Shown here in pieces: positions 34,562 through 42,975 of a stretch of DNA of 50,998 bases. The notes under the pieces are model-generated. The model saw only the letters and a list, made by a program, of their open reading frames with translations, made no database searches and had not been told where the DNA came from. This DNA comes from Caldilineaceae bacterium (GTDB taxonomy: Bacteria; Chloroflexota; Anaerolineae; Caldilineales; Caldilineaceae). The DNA lies in the NCBI GenBank assembly GCA_026645575.1, contig JAPKMW010000087.1:1-50998 (forward strand), given 5' to 3'. Both the position numbers and the translations under genes were made by a program. How positions within the stretch are numbered: position 1 is the stretch's first letter; the number at the start of each line of letters is the position of its first letter.

Positions 34562-35381
34562 AGACCGCCTCATCTTGAAAAACGGCCAACCGTTCCGGTG
34601 CGTTAAAGGAACGGTTGGGCAGGGTGGTTGGTAACTCCTGGTGGTAGACGCCCGAAGGAAGGATGCCGCAGCCGCCATAGCGCGCCATTACCCGCAATTG
34701 TGCTACCACATCTTCACCACAATGCTCGGTGGGAACTTCCTCCCAAAAGCTGAAGCCGCCCACGCTACGTAACTTGGCGCTGTCATACATGGTGCAAGCG
34801 CCGACCCAGGCCACCTTGTAGAGTCGCGGTCGCTCCGGGGTGATGCCATGTTTCTGGGCAATGTGGAGGGGATTGGCGGCATTGTGCAAGCGATAGCGTT
34901 CCCAAGCTGGCGAACCAGGTGTGATCCGCTCTGGCGTCACTGGGCCGTTCCAAAACTCAATGGCCTGCTGATGGGGGCGCACATCATGGGCATAACTCAA
35001 CCCGACCACTGGTCGCCCGACAAAGCCGCACCCTTCGCGGCGCAAGGCCGTCACCATGCCCTCGACCACCCACCGTTCCAGAATCAGATCATCGTCCAGG
35101 TAGAGTACATAGGGCGCCTGTGCCTGGCTGAAGAGAAAATGGCGCTGCTCGGCCATCCCGCGCCGTGGCAGGTGGCGATGGATTTCCACCGCTTGGCCCT
35201 GTCCTTGGTACATGCGCACCAGGGTTTGCAAGGTGGCTGATTGCGCCAGGTCAACACTATCGGATTGGTCAGAGATGATAATACGGAAATCTTGCCAGCT
35301 TTGGTGGTAGAGGCTGGTCAGCAGCGCCGCCAGCGCCGCCACGCGATTGTAGGTTGGAATCAATACATCAACTTGCGCCAT
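34554..35381 (-). CDS. Glycosyltransferase family 2
   Basis: A 275-aa GT-A transferase. It opens VDVLIPTYNRVAALAALLTS, with the metal-binding YLDDDLILE, and GACTMYDSAKLRSVGGFSFW as the acceptor region. AAGGAG 6 bases before the ATG at 35381 supports the start. Its end overlaps the next gene. No membrane segment, so it works at the cytoplasmic face. Sugar and acceptor unknown. Confidence 0.86.
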   Translation of the reverse strand: MAQVDVLIPTYNRVAALAALLTSLYHQSWQDFRIIISDQSDSVDLAQSATLQTLVRMYQGQGQAVEIHRHLPRRGMAEQRHFLFSQAQAPYVLYLDDDLILERWVVEGMVTALRREGCGFVGRPVVGLSYAHDVRPHQQAIEFWNGPVTPERITPGSPAWERYRLHNAANPLHIAQKHGITPERPRLYKVAWVGACTMYDSAKLRSVGGFSFWEEVPTEHCGEDVVAQLRVMARYGGCGILPSGVYHQELPTTLPNRSFNAPERLAVFQDEAVYA

Positions 35382-35429
35382 TGGTAGCTCCTTGTGTTGT
35401 GTATGGTTATGGTAAAAGCTTGATGATAC

Positions 35430-35459
35430 GAGACGTGATGCGTGATGCGTGTTGCGTGA
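35430..35459 (+). repeat. Short tandem word array (GTGATGC/GTGTTGC)
   Basis: ACGTGATGCGTGATGCGTGT followed by TGCGTGAA is a 7-base word array in the gap between the GT9 gene ending at 35466 and the GT2 gene starting at 35381. The related word GTGTTGC recurs at 39091. There is no complementary arm here. Confidence 0.6.
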
Positions 35460-35465
35460 ACTGGA

Positions 35466-36722
35466 TCATGGTTGTTTGTTTTGTTCTCCTCGCATGGCTC
35501 CTTGGTGGGCATTAGGAAGCCCTTGCACCTCAGTCAACAGCGCCAATGCCGCCTGGACGATCTCCTGGGGTTGAAGATAGCGTTGCTGGCCGTGATATGG
35601 CGTGGTGCAGATGCCTCGTTCACAGGCTTTGCAGGTTGTGTCAAAGTAGAGTACCCGGTGATCGACCAGCCAGGGCGTATGTTGGGGGTTGGTGGTGGCA
35701 TAAAGATCGACCACCGGCGTCCCCAGCGCGGCGGCGATATGCACCGGCCCGCTGTTGTTGGTAATCAGCAGCGGCGCAACCGCCACCAGGGCGATAAACT
35801 CGGCCAACGATAATTCTCCGGCGAGATTGACCGCGGCCTCACCAATCGCACCGGCGACCTGCGCCGCCAGCGCCCGTTCTTCCGGCCCGCCGCTGACCAA
35901 AATACGCCACCCCAATTGCCGACTCAACCGTTTGCCGGCTTCGGCAAAACCCCAGGCATGATAGCGTCGCCGTTCCTCACTCACGCCAGGGTGGAGGAGT
36001 AACCAGGCTTCGGTAGGCTCACTGGGTTCGACAGGCTCACCCGCCGCAGCGCCTTGGTGGAGGCCGAGACTTTGCAACAACGCTTGGGTGCGTTGCCGAG
36101 CGGCGTCATCGACCTTCAGCGCCAGTGTCGGCGTAGTCGTGACAGCGCCAATACGGGCCACGAGATCCAGTTGGCGTTGCACCTCCTGCTTGATCACCTT
36201 CTGCGGCTCCGGGTCGGGGAACCAGTGGGTCAGCAAGTGGTAGGGGTTCTCGTGGCTATATCCCAGACGCAAGGGAATGCCGGCCATCAAGGTAAGCAGC
36301 GCCGCCGGCAGGGGATTCTGGCTGTAGACGGTAAAAATGACGGCGAGATCAAAACGCTCGTTCTGCAACTGCTCCGCCAGCGCCATCACACCGGCGCCGG
36401 TCGGCGCTTCGGCGTAGGTTTTGACCCACGGCGCATCATAGACCAGCCACCGGTCGATGACCGGAACATAAGGGGCCAACGCACTGGCGGTTTGGGAGGT
36501 CAACAGCACCAACTCTGCCGCTGGAAAGCGCTCTTGCAAGGCGCGCAAGGCTTGCGTGGTCATCAACAGATCACCCATATTGTCCAGCCGGACGGCCAAG
36601 ATTTTATGTACCCCGGCGAAATCGGTAGTAAAGCCTTCACTCTTTGTCTCGCTCCCCGAAAGACTAAAGTCTTTACTACGAGATGAAAGACTAAAGTCTT
36701 TACTACGAGCTGACTCACTCAT
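35466..36722 (-). CDS. Glycosyltransferase family 9 with repeat-coded N-terminus
   Basis: A 418-aa GT9 enzyme. The catalytic fold begins only at about residue 40 (KILAVRLDNMGDLLMTTQAL), followed by LLLHPGVSEERRRYHAWGF and LLITNNSGPVHIAAALGT. AGGAGG and an ATGAGTGA overlap with the hldE stop fix the start at 36722. The first 40 residues contain RSKDFSLS twice, coded by a 27-base duplicated dispersed repeat. Mid-protein, GEPVEPSEPTEA is coded by another repeat (TTCGACAGGCTCAC). The C-terminal CERGICTTPYHGQQRYLQP loop has two Cys residues typical of one GT9 branch. Confidence 0.85.
   Translation of the reverse strand: MSESARSKDFSLSSRSKDFSLSGSETKSEGFTTDFAGVHKILAVRLDNMGDLLMTTQALRALQERFPAAELVLLTSQTASALAPYVPVIDRWLVYDAPWVKTYAEAPTGAGVMALAEQLQNERFDLAVIFTVYSQNPLPAALLTLMAGIPLRLGYSHENPYHLLTHWFPDPEPQKVIKQEVQRQLDLVARIGAVTTTPTLALKVDDAARQRTQALLQSLGLHQGAAAGEPVEPSEPTEAWLLLHPGVSEERRRYHAWGFAEAGKRLSRQLGWRILVSGGPEERALAAQVAGAIGEAAVNLAGELSLAEFIALVAVAPLLITNNSGPVHIAAALGTPVVDLYATTNPQHTPWLVDHRVLYFDTTCKACERGICTTPYHGQQRYLQPQEIVQAALALLTEVQGLPNAHQGAMRGEQNKQP
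36658..36711. repeat. 27-bp direct duplication of repeat R4 inside a gene
   Basis: Two consecutive copies (36658-36684, 36685-36711) of GAAAGACTAAAGTCTTTACT-ACGAG(A/C). The inner AAAGACTAAAGTCTTT is itself near-palindromic. The same core flanks the gap at 38329-38383. Here it is translated as RSKDFSLS. Confidence 0.85.
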
Positions 36723-38289
36723 AAACCTCCTGACGATGGTGGGGGAGAGGGCGTGTTTCGGTGGCCGGACGTGCGCCATGCACTGGTCGCCGCCCAGTCA
36801 GCTTCAACCGATCCTCGCTTTTGATCTTGTTGACAATTGCCGTTGTTGAATAGCCAGTGAGGAACGGAATGATCTGCACGTCACCCCCCAATTCGCGCAC
36901 AACGCTCGCTTCGGGCAGTTGCGCTTCGGTGTAATCGCCGCCTTTGACATACAGGTCGGGCTGTACGAGCTTGATCAATTCGACGGGCGTGTCTTCATCA
37001 AACTCGATCACATGATCAACGCTGGCGAGACCAGCCAACACTTCCAGCCGATGGTCGAGCGGGTTGATGGGGCGACTTGGCCCTTTGTAGCGCCGTACAC
37101 TCTCGTCGGTGTTGACGCCGACCACCAGCACATCGCCCAGCGCCCTGGCTTTGTTCAAGTAATCAACATGGCCGGGGTGAATCAGGTCAAAGCAGCCGTT
37201 AGTAAAGACAATCTGCTTGCCCTGCGCCCGGTAATTCTGCATGGTGCGCGCCAGTTGCTCGCGAGCATAAAGCCGCTTCCCCGGCGCGGTGGTGAGGGCA
37301 ACGCGCAATTCCTCTTGCCAACAGGGCGCCGTTCCCGCCCAGCGCACAGCAATCGCCGACGATTGGGCGGCCAGTTCTGCCGCCTCTTCACGCGTGGCAC
37401 CGGCCGCCAACGCTAGCACAAAGGCGCTAATATAAGTGTCGCCGGCGCCGACCGTATTGGCATCGCTGGTCGGCTCGCTGTAGGTGCGGTAGGCTTCTTT
37501 GTCCCGTTCCAGAACCAGCGCCCCCTCGGTGTCGAGCGTCGCCGCCACCATTTGCGCGCCAGTGAGCTTGAAGAGCCGGTCGCCGGCGTCTGTCACCTGT
37601 TGCGGGCGCAGGCCGTTGAGCAGCGGTCTATTCTGCAAGAGATCCACTACTTGCTCATAGTTGGGTTTGACTACGGTAGGCCGGCACTGTTTGAAGAGCG
37701 GCAGCCGCTTGGAATCGACCGCCAGCAGGAGACCCTGGTCGGCTTGCAATTGACAGAGCGTCTGCACTACCCGTTCGGTCAGAATGCCGTAATCGTAGTC
37801 GGAGACCAGAACCGCGGCACAGCTTGGCGCCAGCCGCTGCAACTGGTCGATCAGTTGCGCTTCGCTTTCCCCTGATAGGGGCGCCGTGTCGCCTTCGTCA
37901 CAGCGCAGGAGCATTTGCCCATTGACCAGAATGCGCTGTTTCACCAAGGTGCGCCGCTGGGGATCGACGACCATTGCCTGTGTCTCTACCCCATATGCCT
38001 GCAATTTTTGCGTGAGGTGTTGGCCGGCTTCATCAGCGCTGATCACGGTTAGAAAGTGGGCTGCGCCGCCAAGCGTTGCCACGTTGACCGCCGCATGGGC
38101 AGCGCCGCCGGGAAACGCTTCACCGCCACGGACATCGGCCACCGGCACCGGCGCTTCGCGACAGAGCCGCTGCGTGCGCGTCATGGTATAGCGATCCAGG
38201 ATCGCCTCGCCGATAATTATGATCGGGAGACCGGCGAACTTGTCAACAATCGGCAATAAATTGGCTTTCATCATCTCTATTTGTTCCAT
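36715..38289 (-). CDS. hldE: Bifunctional heptose-7-phosphate kinase/heptose-1-phosphate adenylyltransferase
   Basis: A 524-aa protein with an N-terminal PfkB-type kinase (NTVGAGDTYISAFVLALAAG with the catalytic Asp). The C-terminal nucleotidyltransferase has FTNGCFDLIHPGHVDYLN, DQRLEVL-like DHRLEVLAGLASV and KGGDY. It performs steps 2 and 4 of ADP-heptose synthesis. About 30 extra residues after the normal end (GRRPVHGARPATETRPLP) are rich in Arg and Pro. The start at 38289 is used; ATGs at 38274 and 38271 are alternatives. It overlaps the downstream GT9 gene by 8 bases. Confidence 0.9.
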   Translation of the reverse strand: MEQIEMMKANLLPIVDKFAGLPIIIIGEAILDRYTMTRTQRLCREAPVPVADVRGGEAFPGGAAHAAVNVATLGGAAHFLTVISADEAGQHLTQKLQAYGVETQAMVVDPQRRTLVKQRILVNGQMLLRCDEGDTAPLSGESEAQLIDQLQRLAPSCAAVLVSDYDYGILTERVVQTLCQLQADQGLLLAVDSKRLPLFKQCRPTVVKPNYEQVVDLLQNRPLLNGLRPQQVTDAGDRLFKLTGAQMVAATLDTEGALVLERDKEAYRTYSEPTSDANTVGAGDTYISAFVLALAAGATREEAAELAAQSSAIAVRWAGTAPCWQEELRVALTTAPGKRLYAREQLARTMQNYRAQGKQIVFTNGCFDLIHPGHVDYLNKARALGDVLVVGVNTDESVRRYKGPSRPINPLDHRLEVLAGLASVDHVIEFDEDTPVELIKLVQPDLYVKGGDYTEAQLPEASVVRELGGDVQIIPFLTGYSTTAIVNKIKSEDRLKLTGRRPVHGARPATETRPLPHHRQEVYE

Positions 38290-38328
38290 CTTCCATGGCT
38301 GGCGGCGTCCTTGCTGTTCTGCGGAATC

Positions 38329-38383
38329 GTAGTAAAGACTTTAGTCTTGCTCTGACATACAGCAAGACTAAAGTCTTTACTAC
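38329..38383. repeat. Perfect 23-bp inverted repeat of R4
   Basis: GTAGTAAAGACTTTAGTCTT-GCT (38329-38351) and its exact complement (38361-38383) are separated by 9 bases. It lies between the gmhB end and the hldE start and could be a transcription barrier. It shares its core with the in-gene copies at 36658. Confidence 0.9.
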
Positions 38384-38390
38384 AGGTTGG

Positions 38391-39077
38391 CTACGCCTTC
38401 GTTCTGGCAAGACCCCGACGCGCAAAGCGATAGGTTGTGCTGCCTTTCCCTGCTTTTGTTGGCAACGGGGCGAGTGCTCTAACCCCTGGTCTTAGCTGCT
38501 GGGCGTGGGCGGTCTTTACCGGCTGTGCCTGACCAAGAATCAGATCAGCGACCTCCTCAAAAGTGGCGGCAACGTGATCGGGAAACGATTGCGGCAATTC
38601 ACGTGCCAACTCGGTATGGTAGGTGAACAAGATCGTGCGACAGCCCGCCCCTCGCCCCGCCGCCATATCGCTCCAAATGTCGCCGACCATCCACGACTGG
38701 GTGAGATCTAGTTCCAAGATGCGCGCGGCGCGATAGAGCAACCCCGGCAATGGTTTACGGCAACTACAATCAATGGCATAGTCGGGTGTGTTGCCCTCTG
38801 GGTGGTGGGGGCAAACAAAGAAGCCATCCAGTTCGACGCCATAGCCGGCCAGTAACTGGCGCACCTTCTCCTCTACCCCAGCTAAAGCGCTGAACGGGAA
38901 GAGACCCCGCGCCACCCCCGACTGATTGGAAACCACCACCAGGGCATAGCCGGCCTCTTGTAACCGACAGAGCGCTTCCCCGGCGCCCGGCGTCAAGGTG
39001 ATCCGCGTCGGATCGACATTATAGGGAATATCAGGAATCAACGTATGATCTTTATCAAGAAAAATCGCTGGACGCAT
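38391..39077 (-). CDS. gmhB: HAD-type heptose-1,7-bisphosphate 7-phosphatase
   Basis: A 228-aa phosphatase for step 3 of ADP-heptose synthesis. Motif I is IFLDKDHTL, motif II VVSNQSG, and the zinc site is CPHHPEG with CSCRKP. Motif IV is MVGDIWSDMAAG. The GmhB core ends near residue 187; the last 40 residues (QLRPGVRALAPLPTKAGKG and onwards) are basic, low in complexity and lie next to the R4 repeat. Neighbouring hldE and GmhA domains support the function. Confidence 0.85.
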   Translation of the reverse strand: MRPAIFLDKDHTLIPDIPYNVDPTRITLTPGAGEALCRLQEAGYALVVVSNQSGVARGLFPFSALAGVEEKVRQLLAGYGVELDGFFVCPHHPEGNTPDYAIDCSCRKPLPGLLYRAARILELDLTQSWMVGDIWSDMAAGRGAGCRTILFTYHTELARELPQSFPDHVAATFEEVADLILGQAQPVKTAHAQQLRPGVRALAPLPTKAGKGSTTYRFARRGLARTKA

Positions 39078-39090
39078 GAAATATCCTTAC

Positions 39091-39150
39091 GTGTTGCGTG
39101 TTGCGTGTATCGTTGCCTTCGACAAGCTCAGGCAACGGTACACGCAACAC
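39091..39150. repeat. Nested hairpin: GTGTTGC words around a CTTCGACAAGCTCAG loop
   Basis: GTGTTGCGTGT.. CGTTGCC (39091-39117) pairs with GGCAACGGTACACGCAACAC (39131-39150). The loop is CTTCGACAAGCTCA, a copy of repeat R3 found in coding loops at 36026 and 41018. It is between the SDR and gmhB genes. Confidence 0.75.
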
Positions 39151-39160
39151 GAATTACGAA

Positions 39161-39889
39161 TCACGGCCACGACGTTTCGCTCATGGGCAGCACCATCACT
39201 TCCGGGATCACGCTTTCGGGGGGAAGCGTGAGGACATGGCGAATGGTCTGGGCGACGGTGTGTGGCTCTTGTAAATTATTTGGATCGAGGTCGGGAAAGC
39301 GATCCAACAGAAAGGGCGTGCGCATCCCGCCGGGGGCAACGGCGGTCACTTTGACACCCTGTTGACGCGCCTCGGCAAAGAGCGCATAGGAGAGACCCAA
39401 GACGCCCCATTTGCTGGCGTGATAAGCACTGGCATTGGGCCAGGCGCGTTTCGCCGCCGTTGATGTGATGTTGACGATATGGCCGGCGCCCTGCCGGTAC
39501 ATGATCGGCAAGACGGCCTGCGCCATGAGAAAGACCCCCCGCAGATTGACCCCCAAAATGCGATCCCACTCGGCAAGGGTCAATTCCTCGACCGGTTTGG
39601 TCACATCGGTGCCCGCGTTGTTGATGAGAATATCTACCCGACCATACTCATCGATGACTGTCGTGACAAATTGCTGAATGCTGCCAGGGTCGAGGAGGTC
39701 AAGCTGGCGCGCGGTGACGTTGCGCTCTTGATTGGTCAGGGCTGCCGCCCGTTGGCTCGCCTGTTCGATTTTGACATCGCCGATAATGACGGTGGCGCCG
39801 GCGGCGCTCAGTACGTCGGTGATGGCCTGGCCCAGGCCCTGGCTGCCACCGGTGACAACAGCAATCTGATTGGCTAACTCTTTGCTCAT
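39161..39889 (-). CDS. Short-chain dehydrogenase/reductase (FabG-like)
   Basis: A 242-aa classical SDR. It has the cofactor motif TGGSQGLGQ, NNAG, catalytic Ser in NITSTAAK and YHASK. The Asp after the second strand (IIGDVK) suggests NAD(H) preference. It overlaps the GT4-GmhA stop by 4 bases (ATGA). A FabG-like reductase of a nucleotide sugar or lipid is possible; it is not the extended-SDR HldD epimerase expected for ADP-L-heptose. Confidence 0.84.
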   Translation of the reverse strand: MSKELANQIAVVTGGSQGLGQAITDVLSAAGATVIIGDVKIEQASQRAAALTNQERNVTARQLDLLDPGSIQQFVTTVIDEYGRVDILINNAGTDVTKPVEELTLAEWDRILGVNLRGVFLMAQAVLPIMYRQGAGHIVNITSTAAKRAWPNASAYHASKWGVLGLSYALFAEARQQGVKVTAVAPGGMRTPFLLDRFPDLDPNNLQEPHTVAQTIRHVLTLPPESVIPEVMVLPMSETSWP

Positions 39890-41937
39890 CGTTCGCTCGC
39901 CTTTACTAAATCAAGGGTGCTCTTCGGAGATAGGGAACTGCACGGTTGCTGATCGGCGGTCAGGTAATTCTCCACCAATTCAGTGATGGTGTGCAGAATG
40001 TGCAGATGCACCTCCTGAATCCGCGGTGTCGAATGCGATGGTGCAATGATGGGCACATCGACCAGTGTAGCCAGCGCACCGCCATCTTTGCCCAGTAGAC
40101 CAATGATCGGCATCCCCTTGCTGGCCGCCACCCGACAGGCTTGCACCAGATTGCGCGAGTTGCCGCTGGTGCTGATACAGATGAGGACATCCCACGGTTG
40201 CCCCAACGCTTGCACCTGGCGGGCAAAGACCGTCTCAAAGCCAAAATCATTGGCCCAGGCCGTCAGTAAGGAGCCGTCAGCGCACAGGGCAATGGCCGGG
40301 TAGCCAGGGCGCTCTGGGAGGAGAAACCGACCGACAAACTCAGTCGCCCAGTGCTGGGCATCCGCTGCGCTGCCGCCATTGCCACAGATCAGCAATTTGC
40401 CGCCCTGTGCCAGGGTCGCTTGAATCAGGTTGGTGGCTTGGACAATCGGTTGCCGTAACTGGCGCTGCGCCTGTTTTAAAGCAACCAGGGCGCCGGCAAA
40501 TGCGCGATCCACGGTCTCTTCGGCGCGGGGGCGGCGATGACCGGGCGACGGCAACGCCACCGCCTGGTAGACTTTGTCCAGTTGGCCGGCGACCTTCTCC
40601 CAGGTAAATTCTTTGCGCACCCGTTGCAAGGCGTTCACCCGCATCTGCGCCAAGGTAGCCGGATCATGGAGCAACGTGCCAATCGCCGCCGCCAGTGCTA
40701 CCGGATCCTGTGGTGGCACTAACAGGCCGGTCTCCTGATCTTTCACCGTGAATTTGATTCCCCCTACCGCCGACCCGATCACCGGAATACTACAGGCCAT
40801 TGTCTCCAGCGGTGTAATGCCAAAGGGTTCGTACCAGGGAACAGTAATAAAGAACTCGGCCACGCTGTAGTAATATTTCAGGAGATCACGATCACGCCGG
40901 CCCAGCAGGCGGACACATCCCTGTATACCTTCCTCGACGGCAATCGCCTGCAACCGCTTGATCTCCGGTGTCTCTGGATCTTCTTCGCCTCCTACAATCA
41001 ATAACTCAAGGGCGGCGGCTGAGCCTGTCGAAGCCGCCGCTAGAGTCGAGCCGGAAGCTGAGCCTGTCGAAGCTGAGCTCGTCGAAGCCGCCTGCTGGCG
41101 GCGTAAATAGTGGGCGAACCCACGAATGACCGTTTCGACCCCTTTGCGTGGCACCATGCGCCCCAGTTGCAAGAGATATTTCTTGCGTGGATCAAGACCA
41201 AGTACACTACAGGCTAGGGGTCTGTCCACCGGGTAAAATTCATCCAGGTTACAGCCACAGGGTATCACGGTCAGCTTTTCTGGTGCGGCCTGGTACAATT
41301 CGATCAGATCGCTGCGATCCTGCGGACATTCGGCAATGATTCGATCTGCCTCACGCACCACCATCTCTTCAATCGCCAGCCGCACGGGGGGAAAGGCGTC
41401 AGCTTTGCCTTGATGCTGCAAGCGCACCTTGCCCAGTGCATGAAAAGTCACCACATAGGGCAGCCCCAGCCGTTGCTTGAGCCGGGAAGCGACTAGCGCC
41501 GACATAAAAAAGTGGGCATGGACGAGCGCATAAATGGGCGTTGGGCTATCTTCCGGCACACTGTGAACGCCGTTGCTGCCCTTTGTTGCTGCGTTGACAA
41601 GGCCGTTCTTTGTTCCCTTACCCCCACTCTCTTTCTGGATAAAGCGCACCATCCACTCGGTGAACTCGTCCATCAATGCCAAAAGCTCTTCTTTGCACAC
41701 AAAGTGGGGCGGGCCGGCTTCGACATGAATTACCCGCACACCTGGTTGCCAATGGACGATGGTGGGCTGGTTGCGATCATCGCGCCGGGTAAAAATATCG
41801 ACCGTATAGCCCAACCGCGTCAGGGCGCACGCCGTCTGCGCGACATAGACATTCTGTCCGCCGCTATCGACGCCCCCCAGCGTTGCCAGGGGCGAGGCGT
41901 GTTCACTGATAAAGGCCAGCCGTTTTCCCGCATTCAT
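39886..41937 (-). CDS. Fusion of GT4 glycosyltransferase and phosphoheptose isomerase (GmhA)
   Basis: A 683-aa fusion. Residues 1 to about 460 are a GT-B family 4 transferase (GGVDSGGQNVYVAQTACAL, RMVPRKGVETVIRGF, VPWYEPFGITPLETMACSIP), like sucrose-phosphate-synthase-type GT4 enzymes. Residues about 474-683 are an SIS-domain phosphoheptose isomerase (LICGNGGSAADAQHWATEF, ISTSGNSRNL, RIQEVHLHILHTITE) with the expected Glu and His. The GmhA step makes D-glycero-D-manno-heptose 7-phosphate from sedoheptulose 7-phosphate. About 30 residues of Ser/Ala/Thr (AASTSSASTGSASGST) in the GT half are coded by repeat R3, and another insert follows GGKGTKNG. The start overlaps the preceding gene (ATGA). 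Confidence 0.88.
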   Translation of the reverse strand: MNAGKRLAFISEHASPLATLGGVDSGGQNVYVAQTACALTRLGYTVDIFTRRDDRNQPTIVHWQPGVRVIHVEAGPPHFVCKEELLALMDEFTEWMVRFIQKESGGKGTKNGLVNAATKGSNGVHSVPEDSPTPIYALVHAHFFMSALVASRLKQRLGLPYVVTFHALGKVRLQHQGKADAFPPVRLAIEEMVVREADRIIAECPQDRSDLIELYQAAPEKLTVIPCGCNLDEFYPVDRPLACSVLGLDPRKKYLLQLGRMVPRKGVETVIRGFAHYLRRQQAASTSSASTGSASGSTLAAASTGSAAALELLIVGGEEDPETPEIKRLQAIAVEEGIQGCVRLLGRRDRDLLKYYYSVAEFFITVPWYEPFGITPLETMACSIPVIGSAVGGIKFTVKDQETGLLVPPQDPVALAAAIGTLLHDPATLAQMRVNALQRVRKEFTWEKVAGQLDKVYQAVALPSPGHRRPRAEETVDRAFAGALVALKQAQRQLRQPIVQATNLIQATLAQGGKLLICGNGGSAADAQHWATEFVGRFLLPERPGYPAIALCADGSLLTAWANDFGFETVFARQVQALGQPWDVLICISTSGNSRNLVQACRVAASKGMPIIGLLGKDGGALATLVDVPIIAPSHSTPRIQEVHLHILHTITELVENYLTADQQPCSSLSPKSTLDLVKASER
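41018..41088 (-). repeat. Three copies of repeat R3 in a coding loop
   Basis: GCTGAGCCTGTCGAAGC occurs at 41018-41034 and 41057-41073, and a variant at 41072-41088. They encode the Ser/Ala/Thr loop of the GT4 half. Similar CTTCGACA(G/A)GCTCA words lie at 36026 and 39117. Confidence 0.75.
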
Positions 41938-42953
41938 GCCATCACCATGACTTCATAAGCCGGCGTCGGCTCACTGGCCGCGCACCGAGTACAGATGTTC
42001 AGAAGCAAGCGACCCCACTCATTGGCAAAGCGTTGACTGCCAAAGCGCTGCTGGGCGTAGAGCCGGGCATTGAATGAAAGCTGATGCGCCAGGTCCGGTT
42101 CGTCCAGCAGCCGTTGTGCATAGGCAATGACCTGTTCAACATCCGTGTGGACAAAGCCGGTCACGCCATTCTCCACCGTGACCGCCATCTCGGTCGTCGC
42201 CATGCCGACAATGGGCAGGCCAATCATCATCGCCTCACAGACAGCCAACCCCAGACTCGTATAGCGGATGGGGTTGAAGAGGAAGCGGTAACGGGCAGTG
42301 AGATGGTGCAACTCTTCGTACCCCAGCGATGGAATGCCCCCTACTTCCTCTGCGTTGATGCCGACAATATCAAGTGGAAGCACCTGGCGCGCCTGTTCAA
42401 AGAGATCCAATCCCAAACGGCGCCCCCGCTTGTGGATGTTGTTGATCACCACAATGCCCTTGTCAAGCTCGCCTGTGTAGCGCACCGTGGGCGGCACCAC
42501 CACGCCATGATCAATCACGTAGGTCGGGTTGCTGTTGTTATCCCACATCATGCGGTTGAAATGGGTGACATGAACAATCCCCACCGTCGGATCACTGGTG
42601 GCCGGGTGAACCGTGTCGGTGGGGTGCTGGCGCGGCGGGTCATGTTCCAGGTAGAGACGGGGTAGTTGCTGCTGTGTCGGCGACAAAAGCTGGTATTGAT
42701 CTTCACTAAAATTCTGATAGGATTGGAAAAGCACGGCATCCAGTTCAAGATCGGCCACCGCTTCCGCCGGCACCTCATGTACATTGGCGCCCCACGGCCA
42801 ACTCCCGCCGCAGCCGCCATACCCCGCCGGTCGCCCCGGCTTGACCGGTACATACCACTGGCAGGGGGTCTGTGTCAGATAATAAAGATAGGTGCCATGG
42901 ATATGCCAGGTGAGGACGCGCAGCTTTTCGATGGCGGTGTCGGTTGTTTGCAT
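41934..42953 (-). CDS. Glycosyltransferase family 4
   Basis: A 339-aa GT-B transferase. DKGIVVINNIHKRGRRLGLD and YRFLFNPIRYTSLGLAVCEA mark the donor half, with the conserved Glu in VCEAM. The start at 42953 has AAAGGA 12 bases upstream; ATG 42974 would add seven residues and starts right at the repeat border. The end overlaps the GT4-GmhA start by 4 bases, so both are coupled. Sugar and acceptor unknown. Confidence 0.82.
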   Translation of the reverse strand: MQTTDTAIEKLRVLTWHIHGTYLYYLTQTPCQWYVPVKPGRPAGYGGCGGSWPWGANVHEVPAEAVADLELDAVLFQSYQNFSEDQYQLLSPTQQQLPRLYLEHDPPRQHPTDTVHPATSDPTVGIVHVTHFNRMMWDNNSNPTYVIDHGVVVPPTVRYTGELDKGIVVINNIHKRGRRLGLDLFEQARQVLPLDIVGINAEEVGGIPSLGYEELHHLTARYRFLFNPIRYTSLGLAVCEAMMIGLPIVGMATTEMAVTVENGVTGFVHTDVEQVIAYAQRLLDEPDLAHQLSFNARLYAQQRFGSQRFANEWGRLLLNICTRCAASEPTPAYEVMVMA

Positions 42954-42975
42954 ACGCTTGCTCGGTCCTTTCATG

